From contig NZ_JARUBM010000002.1 of assembly GCF_029626175.1 (NCBI RefSeq), positions 4,481,001-4,545,000 of the forward strand: 64,000 bases of DNA, given 5' to 3'. The notes beneath the pieces are model-generated. The model saw only the letters and a program-made list of their open reading frames with translations, was not told the DNA's origin and searched no databases. The DNA is from Micromonospora sp. WMMD1082. GTDB taxonomy: Bacteria; Actinomycetota; Actinomycetes; Mycobacteriales; Micromonosporaceae. This document shows positions 41,149-47,897 of this stretch, piece by piece (position 1 is the first letter of the stretch; every line of letters begins with the position of its first letter). A program made the translations under genes and the position numbers.

Positions 41149-43292
41149 ACGCTTCGGATGGCCCGGGTCATGACACCGGAGATCACCGCTGCCGGTCTGG
41201 TCCAGCCGCGCTCGATGGCGACCGTCAGCACGGTAGCCAGATTCTCCTGCTCCTCGCGCAGCCAGTCCCGCGGCGCGGCGAGTAGCCGGTCCAGCTCCGC
41301 GGGCGAGAACAGCCGGCGGGAACAGCGGCCCAGCGGCGCGTGTCGAGCAGCCATCCGCCGCCGGTGGGGTGGCGCCAGCCGGTGGACAGCCTCCTGCGCC
41401 AGGAAGCTCCAGCCGTCGACCGCGCGCGCCAACGCCTGGTCGGTGGAGAGGGCGGCGTGGGGTGGTTCGTCCGGCGCGGTGGTGAGCGCGTGGGACCGGA
41501 CCAGGTCGGGGAGCACGTAGCGGTGCGGACCGACGGTCTGCCGGGGCACCGGCGCCAGCAGGTGGGAGCCGACCAGCTCGTCCCACGCCTGCATCGCCTC
41601 CCGGGGGGACAACCCGGCGCAGATCGTGGGCGCCCAGTCCGGAATGGTGGCGGTCGGGAGGGTGGCGATCCGGCGCAGCGTCAGGCTCGCCGTCGCGCTG
41701 AGCGCCTGGAACGACGGGGCGAGGTTGTCGCGCATCGACCCGTCGTCCGTACCCAGCTCGTCGAGCCGGTGCCGCGGGTCGCGCAGCAGCGCCACCAGGT
41801 CGGCCGCCCACCGGCCCCGGTGCATCCGACGGGCGGCGAACCACAGGGCCAGTGGCAGGCCGTCGCAGAGCGTGGACAGCGCACGGACTGCGGCTGGTTC
41901 CGCCGCCAGTCGATCGGGGCCGAGATAGCCGGCGAGGATTTCGAGTGCCTGCGCGTGCGACACCGGCCGCACCAGGTGTCGGTGCGCCCCGGGGAGGCCG
42001 AGCTGCCAGCGGGTGGTGACCAGCACTGTGCAGCCGGCGCCGGCCGGCAGGAGCGGCAGCACCTGATCGACCGCGCCGGCATCGTCGAGCAGCAGCAGGC
42101 AACGTCGGTCCGCGAAGAGGCTGCGCAGCAGCGCGGTCCGTTCGGCCCGTTCGGCCGGGATCGCCGGGGTGGCAACGCCCAGCGCGCGGAGGAACCCGTC
42201 GAGAACCTGGTCCGGGCTCTGCGGCTGACCGCTGCCGGCGAGGTCGGCGTACAGCTGGCCGTCGGGGTATGCGGCGGCGACCGCATGGGCGACCTGGAGC
42301 GCCAGGGCGGACTTGCCGACCCCGGGCATGCCGTGCAGCACCACCACTCGAGGCCCGGCGTTCGTAAGGCGATCCGAGTCGCTGCCCAGTCGCCTGATCA
42401 GGCTCGCCAGTTCGGTCTGGCGCCCCGCGAAGAACGGTGCCGGCGGTGGCAGTTGGGCCAGCCGTGGCTTGTCGGCGGTACGCGTGGCCCTCAGCTCGCT
42501 GAACGCGGGGTCGTCCGGCTCGGTCGCGCCGCTCACGTCGAGGCTCGGATCCTGCCGGAGAACGGCGGCTTCCAGCTCGCGCAGGAGCGGACCGGGGTCG
42601 AGGCCATGCTCGTCCACCAGCAGTTGGCGGCCGCGTCGGGCGACATCGAGCGCCTCCGGGTGCCGGCCGCTTCGATAGAGCGCCACCATGAGCTGGGCGC
42701 GTAGCCGCTCCCGCAGTGGATTCTCGGCGACGTACTGGGTCAGCTCCGGGATCAGGCCGTGATGCCAGCCGAGCTGCAGCTCGATGTCGATCAGCAATTC
42801 CAGGTCGGCCAGTCGCGCCTCCTCCAGCCGGTCGCGGGCCGGAGCGACGAATGCGGCGACTGCCCCGGTGAGGGCCGAGCCGCTCCACAACGCCAGCGCC
42901 TCGCGCATGAGGTCGCGTGCGTCGAGTAGCCGGCCGCTGTCGCTCTCGGCTCGCGCCAACGCGACAAGCCCGGTGTAGGTCGTCAGGTCGAGATCGTTCG
43001 AGGCGAGATCCAGGACGTAGCCGCCGGGCTTGGTGAGCAGCGCTACGGTCGCGTCGTCGGTCTGCTGGAGCGTCCAACGCAACGCCGAGATCTCGGACTG
43101 GATCTGCGCCCGTGCCGTGGCCGGGGGCGTGCTTTCCCAGATCGCTGTGGTCAGCTCGTCGACCGACACCACTCGGTTGGCGTTTATCAGGAGGTAGGCG
43201 AGAACCGCCCGGCGGCGGGGCCGAGCCACGGCGATGGTCTTGCCGTCCGCCGTGGCACCGACCGAACCAAGCAGTGTAAACCGCAGCGTCAT
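41070..43292 (-). CDS. SARP/AfsR-type transcriptional regulator with NB-ARC domain
   Basis: A 740-residue regulator. Residues 1-90 are the OmpR-like DNA-binding domain (RFTLLGSVGATADGKTIAVA, then RRRAVLAYLLINANRVVSVD), 95-240 the BTAD domain (GLVALARAESDSGRLLDARD), and about 285-560 the NB-ARC ATPase with Walker A HGMPGVGKSALALQVA and Walker B CLLLLDDAG. The C-terminal helical part is shorter than in AfsR with full TPR repeats. SARPs activate antibiotic gene clusters, so it is the probable activator of the adjacent lanthipeptide operon. ATG 43292 begins MTLRFTLLG, typical of the family. Confidence 0.88.
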   Translation of the reverse strand: MTLRFTLLGSVGATADGKTIAVARPRRRAVLAYLLINANRVVSVDELTTAIWESTPPATARAQIQSEISALRWTLQQTDDATVALLTKPGGYVLDLASNDLDLTTYTGLVALARAESDSGRLLDARDLMREALALWSGSALTGAVAAFVAPARDRLEEARLADLELLIDIELQLGWHHGLIPELTQYVAENPLRERLRAQLMVALYRSGRHPEALDVARRGRQLLVDEHGLDPGPLLRELEAAVLRQDPSLDVSGATEPDDPAFSELRATRTADKPRLAQLPPPAPFFAGRQTELASLIRRLGSDSDRLTNAGPRVVVLHGMPGVGKSALALQVAHAVAAAYPDGQLYADLAGSGQPQSPDQVLDGFLRALGVATPAIPAERAERTALLRSLFADRRCLLLLDDAGAVDQVLPLLPAGAGCTVLVTTRWQLGLPGAHRHLVRPVSHAQALEILAGYLGPDRLAAEPAAVRALSTLCDGLPLALWFAARRMHRGRWAADLVALLRDPRHRLDELGTDDGSMRDNLAPSFQALSATASLTLRRIATLPTATIPDWAPTICAGLSPREAMQAWDELVGSHLLAPVPRQTVGPHRYVLPDLVRSHALTTAPDEPPHAALSTDQALARAVDGWSFLAQEAVHRLAPPHRRRMAARHAPLGRCSRRLFSPAELDRLLAAPRDWLREEQENLATVLTVAIERGWTRPAAVISGVMTRAIRSVHPGDEHSTARYARTLSEVARDSNSG

Positions 43293-43360
43293 GCCGCTAC
43301 CAGGGGTTTCGTCGCATCCACGAACTTGATCATAGTGGTGGGGTAGTGGCCGGCAAGATC

Positions 43361-43435
43361 TCATAGGTGGATTGGCATCAGGATGGAGAAGGCGCACTTG
43401 TCGTCCTGCCGGCAAATCGCCAGCGGCGGCGGGAT
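43361..43435 (-). pseudogene. Duplicated 3' end of the neighbouring MerR-clamp gene
   Basis: The reverse strand here encodes PLAICRQDDKCAFSILMPIH followed by Leu and a stop, nearly repeating the C-terminus of the MerR-clamp protein 190 bases away (PLAIRRRDDEAAFSILMPIR). Nucleotides agree as well, for example GGATTGGCATCAGGAT at 43369-43384 and again at 43558-43573. No start or upstream domain accompanies this copy, so it is a tandem-duplication remnant. Confidence 0.7.
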
Positions 43436-43524
43436 CAGATGCCGAGGGACCTCCGGGTGGCCTGGACGGTGTCGGACAACTCCTCGTAGCAGTCGATGCC
43501 TCGCTCTACGCTGATGATCGTCAT
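43435..43524 (-). CDS. Short open frame of 29 residues, uncertain
   Basis: From ATG 43524 the reverse strand encodes MTIISVERGIDCYEELSDTV and nine more residues ending SLGI. It lies between the SARP gene and the MerR-clamp gene, and its stop touches the duplicated clamp remnant. The amino-acid composition is protein-like, but there is no good ribosome site and I recognise no family. It may be another relic of the rearrangement that produced the duplicate. Confidence 0.2.
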   Translation of the reverse strand: MTIISVERGIDCYEELSDTVQATRRSLGI

Positions 43525-43549
43525 CGATCGCCTGTGAGCCATATTGGCC

Positions 43550-44815
43550 TCAGAGACGGATTGGCATCAGGATCGAGAAAGCGGCCTCGTCGTCGCGCCG
43601 GCGGATCGCCAGCGGGGCGATCGGGCCGTCCAGCTCCAGCACCACGTGCGGGCCGCCGGCCGCATCCAGCGCGTCGAGCAGGTACTCGCCGTTGACCCCG
43701 ATCCGCAGCTCGACATCGCCGGCACCCCCGTGACCGCCGGCACCGCCGTGACCGCCGTGACCGCCGGCACCGCCGTGACCGCCGGCACCGCCGTGACCGC
43801 AGGCACCGCCGTGACCGCAGGCACCGCCGTGGTCGTCGGGGCCGAGCAGGCGGAGGGGTTCCGGGCCGCCCAGGCCGAGCACCGTCACCGGCAGGCGGCC
43901 GCCGGCGTGCTCCCGGATGGTCGTCGGTGGGCCCGCCCGCAGCGCGCCGACCAGCCACTCGGCGTCGACCGGGACGCGACGGGCCGGCCGGGCGCCGTCC
44001 GCACCGGGCAGCAGGGCGTGGTAGTCCGGGAAGTCGTACGGCAGGGTCGTGGCGCGCAGCCGGCGCCCGGCGACGTCGGCGACGAACTGCCGCCCGACCA
44101 GCGTCAACCGCACCTCGCCGGCGGCGATGCCCGGTCCGTCGAGGGTCGACCGCTCATCGAAGGCGGCCGGTCTGTCCAGCAGCCGGCGCAACCCGTCCAC
44201 CGCGGCCACCGGCAGCAGCGCCCGGGCCGCCCCGTGCACCGTTGAGCCGTGCACCGTTGAGCCGTGCAGTGCCGGGCCGTGCAGTGCCGGGCCGGCCGTC
44301 GCCACCGCCAGTCGGTGCCGGTCGGTCGCCACCAGCCGTACGCCGTCGCCGGCCACCTCGAACAGGACGCCGGCCAGCGCCGGCAGGCCGGGGTCGGTGC
44401 CGACGGCGAACCGGACCGCGTCCACGGCGGCGGCCAGGTCGCACCCGGCCAGCACGAGCCGGGTGACCGCCGGCGGCTGCTCCGCCGGAAGCAGGGATCG
44501 GATCCGGGAGACCTCGCGGCGCGCGTCGGTCAGGCCGTCCGCCAACCGGCGCAGGTGCGCGTCGAGCAGCCGGTGCACCACGGCGGGTTCCGCGCGTACC
44601 GCCCGGGCGATCTCGGCCACCGGCAGGCCGACCCGGCGCAGCCCGGCCACCAGCCGGGCGGGCGCCACCTGGTCGTCGGTGTACCGGCGGTAGCCGGTGA
44701 CCGGGTCCACCCGGGCCGGGATCAGCACCCCGGCGGCGTCGTAGAACCGCAGGGCGCTCACCGTCAGCCCGCTGGCCCGGGCCAGCTCGCCGATGCTGCG
44801 CAGTTCGCTCTCCAC
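43550..44815 (-). CDS. MerR-type regulator fused to DNA polymerase III beta-clamp domains
   Basis: A 421-residue fusion. Residues 1-115 are a MerR domain (SIGELARASGLTVSALRFYD, then GYRRYTDDQVAPARLVAGLR). From about 118 the chain matches sliding-clamp domains 2 and 3: GVLFEVAGDGVRLVATDRHR, VPVDAEWLVGALRA, then RIGVNGEYLLDALDAAGG and the clamp-like ending SILMPIRL. Clamp domain 1 is replaced by the MerR head. Two inserts stand out: repeated HG pentapeptides (PALHGPALHGSTVHGSTVHG) and, near 335-375, a GGACGHGGACGHGGAGGHGG-type repeat rich in Gly, His and Cys that could bind metal. Function is unknown; it may sense a ligand or metal, with the clamp fold used for assembly. Confidence 0.78.
   Translation of the reverse strand: MESELRSIGELARASGLTVSALRFYDAAGVLIPARVDPVTGYRRYTDDQVAPARLVAGLRRVGLPVAEIARAVRAEPAVVHRLLDAHLRRLADGLTDARREVSRIRSLLPAEQPPAVTRLVLAGCDLAAAVDAVRFAVGTDPGLPALAGVLFEVAGDGVRLVATDRHRLAVATAGPALHGPALHGSTVHGSTVHGAARALLPVAAVDGLRRLLDRPAAFDERSTLDGPGIAAGEVRLTLVGRQFVADVAGRRLRATTLPYDFPDYHALLPGADGARPARRVPVDAEWLVGALRAGPPTTIREHAGGRLPVTVLGLGGPEPLRLLGPDDHGGACGHGGACGHGGAGGHGGAGGHGGHGGAGGHGGAGDVELRIGVNGEYLLDALDAAGGPHVVLELDGPIAPLAIRRRDDEAAFSILMPIRL
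43720..43837. repeat. Tandem 15-base-unit repeats coding Gly/His/Cys insert
   Basis: Units such as CCGGCACCGCCGTGA and its near copies follow in register, encoding GGAxGH on the reverse strand. The unit length is a multiple of three, so copy-number changes keep the frame. A second set of 15-base repeats in the same gene (about 44234-44293) encodes the HG pentapeptides. These are intragenic tandem repeats, not a CRISPR array: there are no unique spacers. Confidence 0.8.
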
Positions 44816-44860
44816 GCCGGTGATCCTGCCGCCTCGACCTGGTCGAGAGTCAAGCCGGCG

Positions 44861-46048
44861 TCAGGGCGTCGGTGCCGGCTCCAGCAGGCGGAAGGTGATG
44901 CCGGCGGCGGTGAGGCGGTGCAGCAGGGCGTCGCCCATCGCGGTGACGGGCGTGACCTGACCCGAGGTGGCCGGCAGGTCGTCCAGGGCCAGGCAGAGCG
45001 CCGACTCGGCGAGCATCTTGGCGGTCTCGTCGTAGCCGGGGTCACCGCCGGCCACCTCCGTCACCACCCGTCGCCCGCCGCCGGAGCCGACGAAGCGCAG
45101 CGTGAACCACGAGGCCGCCCGCTGTGCGGCGCTCGGTCCCTGCCCCGAGGAGAGCCGGCCGAGCAGCCAGCGTCGGGTCGGCGGCAGCTTCACCAGCCCG
45201 ACCAGGGCACCCAGGCCGGCACCGGCGGCCAGCACCGTCGGCAGCCGCTTCACCGCCGCGAAGTGCCGGTAGCGGAAGTCCGGACCGTACTCCGGGCGGG
45301 CCGCCGCCGAGCGGCGGACCACCTGCGGGTCGATGGTCGGCAGCGGCACCGCCCAGACGGGCAGGTCCCGCGAGCGGGCCAGCCGGCCCGGAACGGCCCG
45401 GACCCGGCGGTCGGTCGGGCGGGGTTCGACGGTGCGGCGTTCGCGGGCCGCCCGCGACGCCTCGGCGGTACGCGAGAAGGCCGTCAACGCCGAGTGGTAC
45501 GTGCCGGCCGAGAAGCGACCCCCGACCCGCACGTAGCCGTCCACGGTGATCGGCACGTCGGCGGGCAACTGCTTGATCGTGAACCAGACGCCCAGGTCGG
45601 GCGGGATCGAGTCGAAGCCGCAGGTGTGCACGAGCCGGGCGCCGGTGCGTACCGCCTCGGCGTGGTGACGCAGGTACGTCCGGTCGACGAACTCCGCTTC
45701 GCCGGTGATGTCGAGGTAGTCGGTGCCGGCGGCGGCGCAGGCGGCCACCAGCGGCTCGCCGTGGTGGATGAACGGGCCGACGGTGCTGGCCACCACCCGC
45801 GCGGCGTCGGCCACCGCGCGCAGCGACGCCGGGTCGGTGGCATCGGCGGTGAGCAGCGGCAGCCCGGCCAGTGACGGGTCGATCGCGGCCAGCCGGTCGC
45901 GGACGGCGGCCAGCCGGTCGGGGTTGCGCCCGGCGATCGCCCAGCGCAGCCCCGGTGGCGCGTGTCGGGCCAGGTACTGCGCGGTGAGCCCGCCGGTGAA
46001 CCCGGTCGCCCCGAACAACACGATGTCGTACGACCGTTGCGCCGCCAT
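44861..46048 (-). CDS. Saccharopine-dehydrogenase-like / trans-acting enoyl-reductase-type protein
   Basis: A 395-residue NAD(P)-binding protein. The Rossmann start is DIVLFGATGFTGGLTAQYLA, then WAIAGRNPDRLAAVRDRLAA and VASTVGPFIHHGEPLVAACA, characteristic of the family that includes the mycobacterial trans-acting enoyl reductase Rv2953 and human SCCPDH. TDYLDITGEAEFVDRTYLRH and VHTCGFDSIPPDLGVWFTIK are also family marks. The true lysine-pathway enzyme is different, so lipid or polyketide reduction is more likely, but no PKS gene is adjacent. The gene is followed by the MerR-clamp gene on the same strand after 45 bases. Confidence 0.78.
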   Translation of the reverse strand: MAAQRSYDIVLFGATGFTGGLTAQYLARHAPPGLRWAIAGRNPDRLAAVRDRLAAIDPSLAGLPLLTADATDPASLRAVADAARVVASTVGPFIHHGEPLVAACAAAGTDYLDITGEAEFVDRTYLRHHAEAVRTGARLVHTCGFDSIPPDLGVWFTIKQLPADVPITVDGYVRVGGRFSAGTYHSALTAFSRTAEASRAARERRTVEPRPTDRRVRAVPGRLARSRDLPVWAVPLPTIDPQVVRRSAAARPEYGPDFRYRHFAAVKRLPTVLAAGAGLGALVGLVKLPPTRRWLLGRLSSGQGPSAAQRAASWFTLRFVGSGGGRRVVTEVAGGDPGYDETAKMLAESALCLALDDLPATSGQVTPVTAMGDALLHRLTAAGITFRLLEPAPTP

Positions 46049-46124
46049 CCCGCGATCATGCCACCCCCGCCGCCGACCTGCCCGCCGTCGACCGCCGCCG
46101 GTCCGATGCCGCCGGCTGCCCCGG

Positions 46125-47279
46125 TCAGTGCGGGGTGAACACGGCGCGCAGGCATTCCTCGGGGCGATCCCGGAACAGCGCGTACCCCTCGACCGCCCGC
46201 TCCAGCGGGAAGTGATGGGTGGCCAGGTGCTCGGTGCGCAGCTCGTCGCGGGCCATCCGGTCCAGCAGCATCGGGATGTGCCGTTGACCCTGCTGGCGCC
46301 CCCCGCGCACGGTCAGTCCCTTCTGGACAGCCGCACCGACGGGGAACGCGTCGACGAGGCGGGCGCCGCCGTTGAGGACGAAGACGCTGCCGCCCTTGCG
46401 GCAGGCGTACACCGCTTCCCGGACGGCCTCGGGCGCACGGGCGCGCCCGGCGAACCGGTCGGCGAGCGACCGGTGTTCCCCGGCGGGGCCGCCGACCGCC
46501 TCGACGCAGACGTCCGGCCCCCGCCCGCCGCTGAGCTCCCGCAGCTCCGCCGCCACATCGGTGTGCCGCAGGTCGAGGGTCTCGGCGCTGGTGTGCTGGC
46601 GCGCCATCAGCAGCCGGGTGGGATGCCGGTCGACGACGACCACCCGGCCGGCGCCCAGCAGCCAGGCCGCCCGGGCGGCCAGTTGGCCGACCGCGCCCGC
46701 CCCCCACACCGCCACCACGTCACCGGGGCGGACCTGCCCACCCTCGGCTCCCAGCCAGCCGGCCGGGGCGGCGTCCGAGGCGAACAGGGCACGGTCGTCG
46801 CCGACCGCCTCGGGCACCGTGAACGCCCCGACGTCGGCGTACGGCACCCGCACGTACTCGGCGTGGCTGCCGGCGAAGCCGCCCGCGGCCCGGGGCTGGC
46901 CGAAGCCGCCCGCCACCGGATGACCCCACTCCGCCTCGCTCACCGCCGGCTCGGTGCTGCCGTTGTCACAGCACGAGGGCAACCCCTGCCGGCAGTACCA
47001 GCAGGCACCGCAGGCCACCGAGGCACAGACCACCACCCGGTCGCCGACCCGGTGCCGGCGTACCGCCGCACCCGTCTCGACCACGTCGCCGAGGAACTCG
47101 TGGCCGAGCACGTCACCGGCGGCCAGGCCGGGTGCCTGCCCGGCGAGCAGCGGCAGGTCGGCGCCGCAGGTGGCGCTGCGCCGGACCCGGACGATCACGT
47201 CGTGGTCGTTGCGCAGCTCCGGATCGGGCACCTGACGTACGGACAGGTCACCGCCCGAGGTCCAGCAGAGCGCCCTCAT
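46125..47279 (-). CDS. Zinc-dependent alcohol dehydrogenase (medium chain)
   Basis: A 384-residue MDR enzyme. Catalytic zinc ligands are Cys in SATCGADLPLLAG and the His-Glu of LGHEFLG; structural zinc is held by the four Cys of CGACWYCRQGLPSCC. The nucleotide fold is VVAVWGAGAVGQLAARAAWL with VVVVDRHPTRLLMAR, favouring NAD (Asp after the second strand). It resembles glutathione-independent formaldehyde dehydrogenase and related threonine-type enzymes. The start overlaps the stop of the preceding small gene by four bases, so both are expressed together. Confidence 0.88.
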   Translation of the reverse strand: MRALCWTSGGDLSVRQVPDPELRNDHDVIVRVRRSATCGADLPLLAGQAPGLAAGDVLGHEFLGDVVETGAAVRRHRVGDRVVVCASVACGACWYCRQGLPSCCDNGSTEPAVSEAEWGHPVAGGFGQPRAAGGFAGSHAEYVRVPYADVGAFTVPEAVGDDRALFASDAAPAGWLGAEGGQVRPGDVVAVWGAGAVGQLAARAAWLLGAGRVVVVDRHPTRLLMARQHTSAETLDLRHTDVAAELRELSGGRGPDVCVEAVGGPAGEHRSLADRFAGRARAPEAVREAVYACRKGGSVFVLNGGARLVDAFPVGAAVQKGLTVRGGRQQGQRHIPMLLDRMARDELRTEHLATHHFPLERAVEGYALFRDRPEECLRAVFTPH

Positions 47280-47797
47280 CGCGGTGGCCGATCGGTCGGC
47301 GGCGGGGGTGTTCCGGCCGGCGGCACCGCGCGGCGATCGCCGGGCGGGCGGTCGGCACGGAGCAGTTCACCGGCCTCGGTGAGCTGCTTGACCTGCCACA
47401 ACGTCCGGCGTACCAGCAGTGCGGGGTCGTCGCCCAGCAGGTGGGCGGCGAGTCCGGGCCAGGCGGCGTGGGGCAGCGGCCGGGCAGCCAGTTCGGTGCC
47501 CCGCCCGCCCGGCGCCCGCCGCAGTGCCACTTCGACGGCGCCGTCGAGGCGGCGCAGCGGCTCCGGCCAGGCACCCTCGGGCAGCACCTCCGGCGGCGAC
47601 CGGTCGACCGTGACCACCTGCCAACGTCCCGGACGACCGCCGGCCGGGGCGCTCCGCCGGCGGCCGGCGGACCACCGGCGGCCGACGGCGGCCCGCGCGC
47701 TGCGCACCGTGGCCGCGCCGAGGGCGCCGGTCACCGCGAACACCGTCCCCACCGGTCCCACCCGTACCTCCGGATCTCGTGCCCAGCCCAGCGCCAC
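47276..47797 (-). CDS. Small protein coupled to the alcohol dehydrogenase
   Basis: About 173 residues from GTG 47797 (start uncertain; several upstream frames remain open). The middle section RWQVVTVDRSPPEVLPEGAW, EVALRRAPGGRGTELAARPL and LLVRRTLWQVKQLTEAGELL resembles small cyclase/dehydrase- or SRPBCC-like proteins encoded beside actinobacterial alcohol dehydrogenases, which I know only as hypothetical. Its end overlaps the dehydrogenase start (ATGA), so the two form an operon. The C-terminus is Pro-rich and looks disordered. Confidence 0.55.
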   Translation of the reverse strand: MALGWARDPEVRVGPVGTVFAVTGALGAATVRSARAAVGRRWSAGRRRSAPAGGRPGRWQVVTVDRSPPEVLPEGAWPEPLRRLDGAVEVALRRAPGGRGTELAARPLPHAAWPGLAAHLLGDDPALLVRRTLWQVKQLTEAGELLRADRPPGDRRAVPPAGTPPPPTDRPPR

Positions 47798-47897
47798 CGT
47801 CCCCGGCAGCCGGGTGAACCCGGCTCCCCCGGAAGGGGTGAAGCGTCGCGGGTGGGGTAACCGCCCGCCGCAGGACCGGGGGAGGAGGTACGCGTCC

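Noticed and set aside
43435..43524. Second lanthipeptide precursor
   Set aside because: The 29-residue frame has a single Cys, no GG or FNLD-like leader, no good ribosome site and lies on the opposite strand.
43720..43837. Short regular repeats resembling a CRISPR array
   Set aside because: Units are 15-base, contiguous and coding (GGAxGH on the reverse strand) with no unique spacers or leader, and no cas genes are near.
44861..46048. Lysine-pathway saccharopine dehydrogenase
   Set aside because: The FGATGFTGGLTAQYLA and CGFDSIPPD motifs match the trans-acting enoyl reductase/SCCPDH group rather than the lysine enzyme.
45723..47897. N-terminal extension of the LuxR frame by about 720 residues
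   Set aside because: The in-frame extension runs antisense through three recognisable reverse-strand genes and shows no domain. The ribosome site near 47880 and the start of the ATPase domain fit a start at 47898.
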